This document shows positions 1 to 8,855 of a DNA stretch of 64,000 bases, in pieces. Under the pieces are notes generated by a model, which did no database searches, was not told the origin of the DNA, and saw only the letters and a list, made by a program, of their open reading frames with translations. Within the stretch, counting starts at the first letter, position 1. Every line of letters begins with the position of its first letter. A program made the translations under genes and the position numbers. Source of the DNA: Bibersteinia trehalosi (GTDB lineage: Bacteria; Pseudomonadota; Gammaproteobacteria; Enterobacterales; Pasteurellaceae); assembly GCF_004346205.1 (NCBI RefSeq), contig NZ_SMAM01000001.1, positions 124,001 through 188,000 of the forward strand. The letters run 5' to 3'.

Positions 1-580
1 CATCTTGTGGTAAACGATTTTCACTGATATCTAGTTTGGCTAATAGTTTCAGACGAGAAAGTAAACGACTTGAAAAATGGGTGGGTAAGGTTTTATAAAG
101 TTGGAGTACACCATCAATACGCAGACGAATCATTAAATGCTGTTTATGGGGCTCAATGTGAATATCAGAAGCATTTTTCTGTAAACAGAATTTAAATAGA
201 TTATCTAGAGTGCGAATAATCGGATCATTAAAATCAAGTCCGTCAGAGAATGTTTGCTCATCGATATGTAGAGTTTGAAATTCATCAAAGTCTATTGCTA
301 CCTCATTTTCAGGGGATAACTGATTAAGTAAAAATTTCAATTCCTCGCTTTCAACTAATACAGGTTCAACCTGTTTATGCGTGAGAAAAGTAAAAATTTC
401 ACAAGCATTTAGATTATTTTCATCATCAAGCGCCAGCCAGATTTTCTGCTCATTTTCCTGCAGAGGCATAGCAAGATAACGGCGTAGTAGTTGCTTTTCA
501 TCGCAGTTTTTTTGCCATTGTCGTTCACTGATTTCAAACTGGGTTGATGAGTTGAGTGCGCAGATGGTGTATTTAGACAT
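1..580 (-). CDS. pilB: Type IV pilus assembly ATPase PilB/ApfB, N-terminal part (runs off the left edge)
   Basis: Cytoplasmic hexameric ATPase that drives type IV pilus extension. Reading back from the ATG at 578-580 gives about 193 residues before the window ends. The protein starts MSKYTICALN and near its middle contains the segment KNASDIHIEP, the hallmark of the GspE/PulE/PilB family just before the RecA-like ATPase core. It continues with MIRLRIDGVLQLY and then meets the edge, so the Walker motifs lie outside the window. A ribosome site (aaggaa) precedes the ATG. It lies 58 bases downstream of the pilin gene on the same strand, the usual pilA-pilB order of Pasteurellaceae. Family assignment is firm; the rest of the operon cannot be seen. 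Confidence 0.9.
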   Translation of the reverse strand, partial: MSKYTICALNSSTQFEISERQWQKNCDEKQLLRRYLAMPLQENEQKIWLALDDENNLNACEIFTFLTHKQVEPVLVESEELKFLLNQLSPENEVAIDFDEFQTLHIDEQTFSDGLDFNDPIIRTLDNLFKFCLQKNASDIHIEPHKQHLMIRLRIDGVLQLYKTLPTHFSSRLLSRLKLLAKLDISENRLPQD

Positions 581-597
581 AGGTTTTCCTTGGTGAT

Positions 598-620
598 AAC
601 AAGGGGCGTTCCCCCTTGTT
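598..620 (-). terminator. Hairpin between pilA and pilB (attenuator-like)
   Basis: Inverted repeat aacaagggg / cccccttgtt around a short loop in the gap between the two pilus genes. There is no T-run after it in the minus direction, so it is more likely an RNA stabiliser or partial terminator that lets pilin mRNA exceed pilB mRNA than a full stop. This role is inferred. Confidence 0.45.
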
Positions 621-638
621 TGTATGATTCAAGTCGTG

Positions 639-1085
639 TTATTCCGAACTACAGAAATTAGCAGGGAATAAGCCTGTGTCTGCTCCAGTGCAATTGACTG
701 ACCAAGTAATATTGTTGTTAGCAAATTTAGGTGTCATGGTATAGCTATATCCATCAAGGCTGCCTTTACCTTCAACATTAATAATGCCATTAGTGACAGA
801 GACTGATTTCAAATATTTTGTATCACTACTCTCTGTTTTCGCAGCTTGAATTCCATTTGATCCTGCGGAGCAGTTGGTAGTAGCCCCTGTGTTATAAATA
901 CAAATTTCCACATCTGATTTGTAAGAGGCAGAAGCACGTAACATTTCAGAGAGAGCCGCTTTTTGAGTATAGTTGGTATAAGATGGAATCGCGATAGTAG
1001 CGAGAATCGCAATGATCGCAATCACGATCATGAGTTCAATTAAAGTAAAGCCCTTTTGAAGTGGGCGAAAGTTAGAAATTTTCAT
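639..1085 (-). CDS. pilA: Type IV major pilin PilA/ApfA
   Basis: Pilus structural subunit, 148 residues from the ATG at 1083-1085, which has a good ribosome site (aaagga) just upstream. The open frame extends a further 34 codons upstream, but that stretch has no pilin character. The protein has a class III leader MKISNFRPLQKG cut by prepilin peptidase before Phe13, and the mature N terminus FTLIELMIVIAIIAILATIA is the conserved hydrophobic assembly helix with Glu5. C-terminal cysteines (VNC...NFC) would form the D-region disulfide loop. It closely resembles ApfA of Actinobacillus pleuropneumoniae as I remember it. It acts in adhesion, twitching and possibly DNA uptake. It is first in the operon with pilB. 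Confidence 0.95.
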   Translation of the reverse strand: MKISNFRPLQKGFTLIELMIVIAIIAILATIAIPSYTNYTQKAALSEMLRASASYKSDVEICIYNTGATTNCSAGSNGIQAAKTESSDTKYLKSVSVTNGIINVEGKGSLDGYSYTMTPKFANNNITWSVNCTGADTGLFPANFCSSE

Positions 1086-1259
1086 AGCATATCCTTTTGG
1101 CTGAACGTAAAATTTACGCACTAATAGTTTGCAAAATTGGCAAAAAATTGCGAACAGTAAAAATGCTTTTTGGGATCGCCATCCCAAAAATAGAAAGAGT
1201 CCTGTTCATTTATACACTATTTTGTTAATATTTGCGAAATTTTTTGATGGAGTAAAGGA

Positions 1260-2639
1260 ATGGCAAAAGCACCGAAAACCGCTTATGTATGTAGTGATTG
1301 TGGCGAAGAGTATTCAAAATGGATGGGGCAATGTCGTGCTTGTTTAGCATGGAATACGATTAGTGAAGTACGGTTAATTTCGTCAAAACAAGAAACCAAA
1401 GGTGCTCGCTTTAGTGGCTACGCGGGGCAAACTTCTGGTAAGGTACAAACGCTTTCAGAGATCAGCTTGCAGGAAGTACCAAGGTTTAGCAGTGGCTTTA
1501 ATGAACTAGATCGAGTATTAGGCGGAGGGATTGTACCTGGAAGTGCAATTTTAATTGGCGGGCATCCCGGGGCAGGAAAAAGCACTTTATTACTCCAAGT
1601 TATGTGTGGCTTGTCATCAAGATTGCCAACACTCTATGTAACAGGTGAAGAGTCATTACAACAGGTTGCCATGCGAGCAAATCGTTTGGGGTTGCCAACC
1701 GAGCATTTGAAGATGCTTTCAGAAACCTCTGTTGAGCATATTTGTAATCTTGCAGATCAGGAAAAACCCAAATTGATGGTTATTGATTCTATTCAGGTCA
1801 TGCATCTTGCTGATATTCAATCTTCTCCAGGGAGTGTTGCACAGGTGCGAGAATGTGCTTCTTTTTTAACTCGTTATGCGAAAACCCGTCAAGTAGCGAT
1901 TATTATGGTTGGACATGTGACGAAAGATGGCACCTTAGCAGGTCCAAAAGTGTTAGAACATGCCATTGATGCATCATTATTGCTAGAAGGAGAAGCAGAT
2001 AGTCGTTTTAGAACCTTGCGTAGTCATAAGAACCGTTTTGGTGCAGTGAATGAACTCGGTGTGTTTGCTATGACTGAGCAAGGTTTACGTGAAGTGAAAA
2101 ATCCATCAGCGATTTTCTTAAGTCGAAGTGAAGAACAAACTTCTGGCAGTTCAGTTATGGTGCTTTGGGAAGGAACACGTCCATTATTAGTGGAAATTCA
2201 GGCATTAGTTGATCACTCTATGCTTGCCAATCCTCGCCGAGTTGCAGTGGGATTAGAGCAGAATCGTTTATCTCTATTGCTCGCTGTTTTGCATCGTCAT
2301 GGTGGCTTACAAATGTCCGATCAAGATGTATTTGTCAATGTCGTTGGCGGAGTAAAAGTGACTGAAACTAGTGCAGATTTAGCCCTGCTGTTAGCCTTGC
2401 TTTCTAGTTTTCGTAACCGACCATTGCCTCATGATCTGGTGGTTTTTGGCGAAGTAGGGCTAGCAGGCGAAATCCGCCCAGTACCAAGTGGACAAGAGCG
2501 TATTAGTGAAGCCGCAAAACATGGATTTAAGCGCGCGATTGTCCCTGCTGGAAACATACCAAAGAAATCAATTAAGGGGATGGAAGTGCTTGGTGTGAAA
2601 AAGCTAAGTGATGCGTTGGATATTGTTGCGAATCTTTAG
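1260..2639 (+). CDS. radA: DNA repair protein RadA
   Basis: RecA-like ATPase that helps branch migration in recombinational repair and, in competent bacteria, in transformation. 459 residues, the normal family length. An N-terminal C4 zinc finger uses Cys11, Cys14, Cys25 and Cys28. Walker A is GGHPGAGKST at about residues 100-109. The RadA-specific KNRFG motif is near residue 257. The last 150 residues form the Lon-protease-like domain. The start at 1260 is preceded by ggagtaaagga. It is transcribed divergently from pilA with a 174-bp shared promoter region, and ends at a strong hairpin shared with the next, convergent gene. Confidence 0.97.
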   Translation: MAKAPKTAYVCSDCGEEYSKWMGQCRACLAWNTISEVRLISSKQETKGARFSGYAGQTSGKVQTLSEISLQEVPRFSSGFNELDRVLGGGIVPGSAILIGGHPGAGKSTLLLQVMCGLSSRLPTLYVTGEESLQQVAMRANRLGLPTEHLKMLSETSVEHICNLADQEKPKLMVIDSIQVMHLADIQSSPGSVAQVRECASFLTRYAKTRQVAIIMVGHVTKDGTLAGPKVLEHAIDASLLLEGEADSRFRTLRSHKNRFGAVNELGVFAMTEQGLREVKNPSAIFLSRSEEQTSGSSVMVLWEGTRPLLVEIQALVDHSMLANPRRVAVGLEQNRLSLLLAVLHRHGGLQMSDQDVFVNVVGGVKVTETSADLALLLALLSSFRNRPLPHDLVVFGEVGLAGEIRPVPSGQERISEAAKHGFKRAIVPAGNIPKKSIKGMEVLGVKKLSDALDIVANL

Positions 2640-2681
2640 GGGCTGTTAGTAACAAATTTGAATGACTAATAACCCAAGCTA

Positions 2682-2716
2682 AAAGCCAGATTGTTTTCTT
2701 AATCTGGCTTTGTACT
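2682..2716. terminator. Bidirectional terminator between radA and the lysine transporter gene
   Basis: Perfect 11-bp stem (aaagccagatt / aatctggcttt) with an 8-base loop and T-rich sequence after it. It lies between convergent genes and has A/T tracts on both sides. Confidence 0.8.
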
Positions 2717-2729
2717 TTTTAGTAGAAAA

Positions 2730-4274
2730 TTAAGCGCTTGCTTTTTTGCGAGCTTTAAAAATGAGGATTAATCCTGCTAAAACCACTGCTGTTACTACAA
2801 AGGCAAGCGGCGCTGAAAGGGTAAATCCAAGGACTAGATAACCAACAACAGTTGCCGTTGCGATAGTCAATGCATAAGGTAGTTGTGAAGTAACATGGTC
2901 CATATGGTTACATTGAGCCCCCGTTGAGGACAGAATCGTTGTATCCGAAATTGGAGAACAGTGGTCGCCGCATACAGCTCCAGCCATTACTGCCGAAAGG
3001 CTTGGTAACAGTAGTGCGGGTTCTGCATTGGCTGCCATTGCTGCTGCAATTGGTAACATAATGCCAAAGGTTCCCCAACTTGTGCCAGTTGAGAATGCCA
3101 TAAATGCCCCAAGCACAAATAAGATTGCAGGTAAGAAAGCAGGGTTTAATGTACCAGCTACTAAGGTAGAAAGGTAAGTTCCTGTCTGCATATCTTTTAC
3201 AATGCCATTGATAGTCCAAGCAAAGAAGAGAATTGTGATTGCGCCAAGCATAGATTTTACGCCAATTACGTAAGACTTGAAGTAATCCACAACACTGATT
3301 TTAGGGCCAATGCTTAAGAGAATGCAAAGTGTTGCGACAACAATAGCACTTATCCCACCAACGACTAATGAGATCCCAACAGTAGTATTTTCAAAGGCAC
3401 CTAGAATAGAGAAAGCTTTGTCATCAGAAGCTAAAGCTTGTCCTCCAGTATAGAGCATCATGGCAACGGTTGAGGCAATTAATGTTAGCATAGGTAATAC
3501 GAGATTACGCATGCGTCCGATAGGCACTTCGTCATTTTGAGTATCTTCATGATGTGCTTGCTGTAATGCTTGTTGCTCAAATCGTGCCATTGAACCTAAA
3601 TCAAATGAAAAATAAGCGACAAAGAATACCATTACGATAGAGAAGATCGCATAGAAATTCATTAAACTCATTTCAATAAATGCGCCCAGTGGTGTATAGC
3701 CTGTAATGCCATAAGTAGTGAGTAATCCTGCGATGAGAGTAATAATATAAGCTCCCCAACTAGAAACAGGCATCATCACACACATTGGTGCAGCAGTTGA
3801 GTCTAGAATATAAGCCAGTTTCGCTCTAGAAACGTGAAATTTATCGGTCACAGGACGCGCAATAGCACCGACAGCAAGGCTATGGAAGTAATCGTCAATA
3901 AAAGTAACGAATACCAAACATGCTGCCATTAGCTTTGCGCCCCGTCTATCTTTAATTCGTTTTCTTGCCCAATTCGCAAAGGCTTGATTACTGCCCGAAA
4001 TACTCAATAAAGCTGTTAAAATGCCGAGTAAGATTAAGAAAAGAACGATATTGACGTTATCAAAATCAATACCATCATCATAAACTAAGCCAATGACTTT
4101 CTTGATGAGATAACTTATCGCATCTAATGGATTACCTGCATTGAGCATAAATGCACCAGCAAGAATGCCGAGACTCAGCGAGATAAGTACCTTGCGTGTA
4201 ACAATTGCTAATAATAATGCAAGTAACGCAGGCACAACCGACCACAATGATGTGGAATAATTTACTAATTCCAT
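2730..4274 (-). CDS. NhaC-superfamily antiporter-like permease, predicted lysine transporter
   Basis: Polytopic inner-membrane protein of 514 residues from the ATG at 4272-4274 (ribosome site agagg; start MELVNYSTSLW). An upstream in-frame extension of 70 codons lies inside the riboswitch and is not likely to be translated. The sequence has about a dozen hydrophobic segments and the NhaC-family stretches FIDDYFHSLAVGAIARP and CGDHCSPISDTTILSS. By sequence alone it would be called a Na+/H+ antiporter. The lysine riboswitch in its leader points instead to lysine uptake. The literature I recall predicted such a transporter (LysW) in Pasteurellaceae on the same grounds. Substrate is inferred from regulation, not from residues. 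Confidence 0.85.
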   Translation of the reverse strand: MELVNYSTSLWSVVPALLALLLAIVTRKVLISLSLGILAGAFMLNAGNPLDAISYLIKKVIGLVYDDGIDFDNVNIVLFLILLGILTALLSISGSNQAFANWARKRIKDRRGAKLMAACLVFVTFIDDYFHSLAVGAIARPVTDKFHVSRAKLAYILDSTAAPMCVMMPVSSWGAYIITLIAGLLTTYGITGYTPLGAFIEMSLMNFYAIFSIVMVFFVAYFSFDLGSMARFEQQALQQAHHEDTQNDEVPIGRMRNLVLPMLTLIASTVAMMLYTGGQALASDDKAFSILGAFENTTVGISLVVGGISAIVVATLCILLSIGPKISVVDYFKSYVIGVKSMLGAITILFFAWTINGIVKDMQTGTYLSTLVAGTLNPAFLPAILFVLGAFMAFSTGTSWGTFGIMLPIAAAMAANAEPALLLPSLSAVMAGAVCGDHCSPISDTTILSSTGAQCNHMDHVTSQLPYALTIATATVVGYLVLGFTLSAPLAFVVTAVVLAGLILIFKARKKASA

Positions 4275-4387
4275 AAAACCTCTAAGATTGTTTTTTGTTA
4301 TTGATTTGTCAAACAAAGAAAGAGATCTACTGAATAAATTTATACGAATAGAGAAGTATAAAAGGAAGGGAGGTATGAATAAACCCA

Positions 4388-4558
4388 GCCTAAACAGTAG
4401 CACTCCACAGCGTTGCTGTGACAGTGTCGTTCCTTTCGGTAACGACCCCAACCGATTAAGATGACGCTTAATCGATTTCGGCAAATACCCCTTTCCGCCT
4501 TTTTCATCGCTTTCCGCTCTAAAGGAATACTTATGGCATTCGCACCTCTACAATTTGT
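4388..4558 (-). promoter_or_regulatory. Lysine riboswitch (L-box)
   Basis: Read on the minus strand, the leader shows the L-box blocks in order: GTAGAGGTGCGAA, then AAGTA, GCGGAAAGCGATGAAAAAGG, then GGCGGAAAGGGGTATTTGCC, and at the 3' side a CTGTCACAGC/GCTGTGG helix followed by GAGTGCTACTG, whose CTAC pairs with the 5' GTAG to close P1. It sits about 115 bases before the transporter start. No clear U-tract terminator follows. Instead the linker has acctccc (4368-4374 on the plus strand: gggaggt), which can pair with the agaggt ribosome site at 4278-4283, so control is probably translational. A CTACTG/CAGTAG alternative pairing (4395-4400 with 4327-4332) is also possible. Confidence 0.92.
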
Positions 4559-4778
4559 AGGACGGTAGATAGCTTACCTGAAATAGGTATTTTTGCAATA
4601 GAAACTTGTAAATTATGTTTGGCTATTTGGCAATATGGCATTTTTCTGGAAAGAAAATTAAAATAGAGGATAAATTTTAAAATTAAATTATTTACCCCAG
4701 AAAATAATTAGGCTAATATATTTAGTGTTTCAGAATCACTGAAATAGACTTTTAAATTTATAATAGGAGATTACTAAG

Positions 4779-5180
4779 ATGTCAGATATGTTAAAAGTAC
4801 TTAACAATATTCGTAGCTTACGTGTTTTTGCTCGTGATAATACGTTGGAGACATTAGAAGGTATTGCTGAGAAATTAGCGATTGTAATTGAAGAAAAACG
4901 TGAAGCATTGAAAGCGCAGGAGCTTGAGAATGCAAAACGTTTAGAAGGCTTAAATAAATATAAAGAATTACTTGCTCAAGACGGTCTTTCTATTGAAGAA
5001 TTAGCTTTCTTATTAGGTGGGGGAGAGATGAGCACTAAAAAACGCGAATCTCGTCCAGCAAAATATAAATTCATTGATGAAAATGGCAATGAAAAAACTT
5101 GGACTGGTCAAGGTCGTACACCAAAAGCATTACAAGCCGCATTAGATGCAGGTAAATCCTTATCAGATTTTGAAATCTAA
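4779..5180 (+). CDS. hns: H-NS-family nucleoid protein
   Basis: Small DNA-bridging protein that silences AT-rich DNA. 133 residues. The N-terminal half is a charged, helical oligomerisation region (MSDMLKVLNNIRSLRVFARDN and following coiled coil). The C-terminal half carries the DNA-binding loop TWTGQGRTPKAL, the family signature. Ribosome site aggag lies 8 bases before the ATG. A small hairpin (tttcag/ctgaaa, about 4729-4743) lies in its leader. It is a single-gene unit, with a terminator just downstream. Whether it silences the toxin island in this window is an open inference. Confidence 0.95.
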   Translation: MSDMLKVLNNIRSLRVFARDNTLETLEGIAEKLAIVIEEKREALKAQELENAKRLEGLNKYKELLAQDGLSIEELAFLLGGGEMSTKKRESRPAKYKFIDENGNEKTWTGQGRTPKALQAALDAGKSLSDFEI

Positions 5181-5189
5181 TTCTAGTTT

Positions 5190-5222
5190 AAAAAGAGAGC
5201 TCCGATGAGTTCTCTTTTTTAT
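5190..5222 (+). terminator. hns terminator
   Basis: Stem aaaagagagctc / gagttctctttt (one G-U pair) with the loop cgat and a run of T's directly after. Confidence 0.85.
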
Positions 5223-5406
5223 ATCAAAAGAATATATCTTTATTCATTATATTTAAATACTATTTTTCTTTTCTCATTACGTGAATTTTTCTTTTAATAA
5301 TCCACATTATTCTAATGATGTTTATAGACATTTGTGTTAAACGAGATTATAAATGTAGTGCTTATTACTATCTGTAACAAGGTGTTAAGGAGAAATCTAG
5401 ATGTCT

Positions 5407-5436
5407 TTGTGGCTTGGAATAAAATTGTGGTACTAT
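5407..5436 (+). promoter_or_regulatory. Predicted sigma70 promoter upstream of rnhA / small RNA
   Basis: A -35-like TTGTGG (5407-5412) and a -10-like TACTAT (5431-5436) are 18 bases apart and predict a start near 5443. The rest of 5223-5406 is AT-rich spacer in which I see no gene. Confidence 0.4.
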
Positions 5437-5442
5437 ACGGAC

Positions 5443-5515
5443 AGCGTAGCTTAGAGCGTGCTCTAGAATAGAGAGATTTTACAAAACGTGGGTAACATAC
5501 TCACGTTTGTTTTTT
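5443..5515 (+). ncRNA. Candidate small RNA or rnhA leader ending in a strong terminator
   Basis: The predicted transcript is about 70 bases long. It ends in a hairpin with a 10-bp stem (aaacgtgggt / actcacgttt, one G-U, loop aacat) followed at once by gtttttt. This is a canonical intrinsic terminator that ends only about 10 bases before the rnhA start. Either this is an independent small RNA, or rnhA is controlled by attenuation. A further inverted repeat (gagcgtgctc) lies in its 5' half. I do not recognise an Rfam family. Confidence 0.4.
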
Positions 5516-5521
5516 AGAAGT

Positions 5522-5980
5522 ATGAAGACAGTTGAAATTTTTACAGATGGTTCTTGTTTAGGTAATCCTGGTAAAGGTGGTATAGGTATTTTATTACGTT
5601 ATAAACAGACTGAAAAAACCTTAAGCAAAGGCTATTATTTGACCACAAACAATCGAATGGAACTGCGGGCAGTAATTGAAGCTCTTTCATTGTTAAAAGA
5701 GCCTTGTAATGTGATTTTGCATAGTGATAGCCAATATATGCAAAATGGCATCCAAAAGTGGATTTTTAATTGGAAAAAGAACAATTGGAAAACAAGTAAT
5801 AAAACACCAGTGAAGAATCAGGATTTGTGGATAGCGCTAGATAATGAAATTCAGCGCCACCAAATTGAGTGGCGATGGGTGAAAGGGCATTCTGGACATA
5901 GAGAAAATGAGATTTGTGATGAATTGGCTAAAGCAGGGGCAAATAGCCCTACTTTAGATGATACTGGCTATGAAACTTAG
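5522..5980 (+). CDS. rnhA: Ribonuclease HI
   Basis: Degrades RNA in RNA-DNA hybrids. 152 residues from the ATG at 5522; the five upstream in-frame codons overlap the T-tract of the terminator and are unlikely to be used. The catalytic residues are visible: Asp in [11 protein letters not shown], Glu in NNRMELRAV, Asp in [11 protein letters not shown], then His and Asp in [16 protein letters not shown]. Length matches E. coli RNase HI (155). It has no obvious strong Shine-Dalgarno site and may depend on read-through of the preceding terminator. Confidence 0.95.
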   Translation: MKTVEIFTDGSCLGNPGKGGIGILLRYKQTEKTLSKGYYLTTNNRMELRAVIEALSLLKEPCNVILHSDSQYMQNGIQKWIFNWKKNNWKTSNKTPVKNQDLWIALDNEIQRHQIEWRWVKGHSGHRENEICDELAKAGANSPTLDDTGYET

Positions 5981-5991
5981 GGCGTTTTCTG

Positions 5992-6013
5992 ATTTCGTGA
6001 ACTAGATCACAAA
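5992..6013. promoter_or_regulatory. CRP (cAMP receptor protein) site
   Basis: GTGA-actaga-TCAC with flanking T and A matches the CRP consensus (TGTGA-N6-TCACA) closely. Its centre is about 70 bases before the predicted start of the ABC operon, a helical-phase position used for class I activation. Confidence 0.65.
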
Positions 6014-6025
6014 TGTAATTTGTTA

Positions 6026-6066
6026 TTGAGATAAATCATTGACTTGGTATTGCTTAGTGCTATGAT
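6026..6066 (+). promoter_or_regulatory. Promoter of the ABC-transporter operon with an FNR-like box
   Basis: TTGACT (6039-6044) and TATGAT (6061-6066) have 16-base spacing and predict a start near 6073. TTGAG-ATAA-ATCAT (6026-6039) matches the FNR box TTGAT-N4-ATCAA at 8 of 10 positions, and its centre falls at about -41, the class II activator position. The combination predicts activation in low oxygen and low glucose. Inferred from sequence only. Confidence 0.55.
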
Positions 6067-6170
6067 AATTTCAATCCATTTTGGGTTTTCTTTTTGATTA
6101 AATCACTTCAAATTCGATTGTTCAGTTTGAGTTGTATTGAACAATAAACTACAACACCTCAAAGGAGTCT

Positions 6171-7763
6171 ATGATGACTAAACATTTCGAACATAATGAA
6201 TCTCGCCGTCATTTTATGAAACTAATGGCGGGGGTTGGTGCTGGTTTCGCTTTTAGCGGTACATTAGGCACATTTTCTCCAAATGCTTTTGCAGCACCAG
6301 TTGCAGGCTCAACGATAGAAGCAGGGATTGCTTACCCAATCTCTACGGGGTTTGACCCTCTGACTTCAAGTGGCGCTTCCTCTTTAGCAGCTAACTTACA
6401 TATTTTTGAAGGTTTAGTTGATTTACATCCAGCAACACGTCAACCATATCTTGCACTGGCAGCAAAAGAGCCAGAACAAATTGATGATACTACTTGGCGT
6501 ATTGAACTGCGTGAAGGGGCGATATTCCATAATGGTAATGCGGTGACAACGGAAGATGTTGTTTATTCTTTTGAGCGTGTACTCGATCCTGCACAGGCTT
6601 CGCTTTTTGCACAATTTATTCCATTTATTGAAAGTGTGAAAGCTATTGACGATAAAGTGGTGGAATTTAAACTCAAATATCCATTTGCACTATTTAAAGA
6701 GCGTTTAACTATCGTCAAAATTGTGCCAAAAGCACTCATTGAGGCAAAAGGTCAGCAAGCGTTTGACGCTCATCCAGTCGGCACAGGTCCATATAAATTT
6801 ATTTCTGCAGTGAAAGATGACCGTATCGTCTTTGAAGCATTTGATAAATATAATGGCATTTATCCTGCAACCGTAGAAAAAATGACATGGTTCTTACTTT
6901 CTGATGATGCAGCCCGAGTCACGGCTCAGGAGTCAGGTCGTGTACAAGCGATTGAAAGTGTGCCATATCTTGATGCGGAACGCCTAAAACGTAAAGGTGT
7001 AGTAGATTCGGTTCAATCTTTTGGTTTAATGTTCTTAATGTTTAATTGTCAAAAAGCGCCATTTGATAATGTTAAGGTACGTCAAGCTTTACATTATGGT
7101 ATGGATACACAGAAGCTGATTGATATCGTTTTTCTTGGTAATGCAAAAGCGGCAAGTTCTTATGTGCAAGATACTCACCCTGACTATGTGAAAGCGGATA
7201 GCCAGTACGATTACGATAAAGAAAAAGCGGTAGCACTATTAAAAGAAGCTGGCATTGAAAAATTAGAATTTGAATTACTCGCAACAGATCACTCTTGGAT
7301 CAAAGAATGTGCGCCGCTCATTCTTGAGTCTTGGAATGCAATCCCTGGAGTTAAAGTGACCCTTAAACATCTGCAATCAGGGGCATTATATGGTGCGCAC
7401 GTAGATAAAGGCGCATATGAAGTAGTGATAGCACCGGGGGATCCATCAGTATTCGGTAACGACTTAGACTTACTATTAAGCTGGTGGTATCGTGGTGATG
7501 TATGGCCGAAAAAACGCTTTGGCTGGGCAGAAACTGCAGAATATGCTGAAGTTCAAGAATTACTTGATGCAGCAGTGCGTGCTAAATCGAAAGAGGAAGC
7601 TAAAGAAGCTTGGACGAAAGCGATTAATATCATTGCACGTGAAGTTCCGCTTTACCCAATTGTTCATCGTAAACTACCTACAGCTTGGAATGATAAAGTA
7701 TTGGATGGTTTCCAATCTTTACCAACCACAGGTATGTCATTCTTAGGCGTGAGCCGCAAATAA
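6171..7763 (+). CDS. Tat-exported ABC transporter solute-binding protein (SBP_bac_5 family)
   Basis: Periplasmic binding protein of the peptide/nickel/opine importer family. 530 residues, starting at one of two adjacent ATGs behind aaaggag. The N terminus has a twin-arginine signal, SRRHFMK at residues 11-17, a hydrophobic stretch and a cleavage site after NAFA (about residue 41), so it should be exported folded by the Tat system. The mature part has the family fold markers ([59 protein letters not shown]). It is the first gene of a five-gene operon. The ligand cannot be read from sequence. Tat export of a binding protein is unusual and may mean it folds around a metal or complexed ligand. 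Confidence 0.88.
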   Translation: MMTKHFEHNESRRHFMKLMAGVGAGFAFSGTLGTFSPNAFAAPVAGSTIEAGIAYPISTGFDPLTSSGASSLAANLHIFEGLVDLHPATRQPYLALAAKEPEQIDDTTWRIELREGAIFHNGNAVTTEDVVYSFERVLDPAQASLFAQFIPFIESVKAIDDKVVEFKLKYPFALFKERLTIVKIVPKALIEAKGQQAFDAHPVGTGPYKFISAVKDDRIVFEAFDKYNGIYPATVEKMTWFLLSDDAARVTAQESGRVQAIESVPYLDAERLKRKGVVDSVQSFGLMFLMFNCQKAPFDNVKVRQALHYGMDTQKLIDIVFLGNAKAASSYVQDTHPDYVKADSQYDYDKEKAVALLKEAGIEKLEFELLATDHSWIKECAPLILESWNAIPGVKVTLKHLQSGALYGAHVDKGAYEVVIAPGDPSVFGNDLDLLLSWWYRGDVWPKKRFGWAETAEYAEVQELLDAAVRAKSKEEAKEAWTKAINIIAREVPLYPIVHRKLPTAWNDKVLDGFQSLPTTGMSFLGVSRK

Positions 7764-7828
7764 CCCGCAAAGGGGAATAATTCAGCAGAGGATAATAATG
7801 CATCATCTCTGCGCGATAAGGAGAAGTT

Positions 7829-7883
7829 CAAGCGGTCAGATCGTAAAAAATTTTGCAAAATTTTGCGCTAATCTGACCGCTTG
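7829..7883. terminator. Inverted uptake-sequence pair; intra-operon attenuator
   Basis: Exact 13-bp inverted repeat caagcggtcagat / atctgaccgcttg, each arm carrying most of the uptake core. The loop contains the palindrome aaaattttgcaaaatttt. It lies between the binding protein and its permease and probably keeps the binding protein in molar excess. Confidence 0.6.
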
Positions 7884-7901
7884 TTGATTTCTGGAGTACT
7901 T

Positions 7902-8855
7902 ATGGAAATTATCTTACGTTTATTATTGCGTCGTTTAATGGCGTTGCCGGTGATGATGTTAGGGGTTACCGCCCTTGTATTTGTCGTATTGCAGTTTACC
8001 CCTGGAGATCCCGCCACGATTGCTCTGGGCGAAAGTGCCAGTGAAGCAGCAAAAGCACTTTATCGTGAACAACACGGTTTAAATGATCCGATTATCGTGC
8101 AATATTTTCGTTTTATTGGCAACTTATTGCAATTTGATTTTGGTATGACCACGCCCCCCGCTCAACCGATTGTAGATATGATTGGCCAAGCATTCCCTCT
8201 CACTTTACAGCTGACTTTTATTGGCGTATTGCTTGCGGCGGTGATCTCGTTTAGTTTAGGTGTAACGGCTGCGCTTTATCGAGATCGAATAGCAGATCAA
8301 ATTATTCGTTTTCTCTCGGTTGCAGCCGTTGCAACGCCCTCTTTTTGGCTGGGTATTTTATTAATTCAATGGTTCTCTTTAGAACTGGATTGGCTTCCTT
8401 CTGGTGGTTTTATTCCATTTAGTAAAAGCCCAAGTGGTTATTTTCGTTCAATGGTATTACCTTCTCTTGCCTTAGCAATTCCTGTGTGTGCGTCCTTAAT
8501 TCGTGTCGTACGTACTACTATGGTGGAAGAGATGGATAAAGACTATGTTCGCACTGCGATAGGTAACGGTGTGCCTTATGCAACCGTGATTCGCCACAAT
8601 GTATTGCGCAATGCCTTAATTACACCGGTTACGGTATTAGGTTTACGAGTAGGCTATTTATTAGGTGGTGCAGTGGTAATCGAGCAAATTTTCGACTTAC
8701 CAGGTATGGGAAAACTGATTTTTAATGGCATTGTGAACCATGATTTAAATTTAGTACAAGGGGTGGTTCTCACTATTGCCTTTACCTTTGTCGTGGTGAA
8801 TATCATTGTGGATATTCTCTATGTTTTGATTAACCCTAAAATTCGGAGTCTATAA
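7902..8855 (+). CDS. ABC transporter permease, DppB/OppB type
   Basis: First membrane subunit of the importer, 317 residues from the ATG at 7902, which has ctggagt upstream. The family N terminus MEIILRLLLRRLMALPVMML, the segment LQFTPGDPAT and six hydrophobic helices are present. The EAA loop that docks on the ATPase is around DYVRTAIGNGVPYATVIRHNVLRNA. The stop codon overlaps the start of the next gene (TAATG), so the two are translationally coupled. Confidence 0.92.
   Translation: MEIILRLLLRRLMALPVMMLGVTALVFVVLQFTPGDPATIALGESASEAAKALYREQHGLNDPIIVQYFRFIGNLLQFDFGMTTPPAQPIVDMIGQAFPLTLQLTFIGVLLAAVISFSLGVTAALYRDRIADQIIRFLSVAAVATPSFWLGILLIQWFSLELDWLPSGGFIPFSKSPSGYFRSMVLPSLALAIPVCASLIRVVRTTMVEEMDKDYVRTAIGNGVPYATVIRHNVLRNALITPVTVLGLRVGYLLGGAVVIEQIFDLPGMGKLIFNGIVNHDLNLVQGVVLTIAFTFVVVNIIVDILYVLINPKIRSL

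Noticed and set aside
4275-4484. N-terminal extension of the lysine transporter through the riboswitch region
   Set aside because: The frame is open, but the sequence is explained by conserved riboswitch helices; the shorter start has a proper ribosome site.
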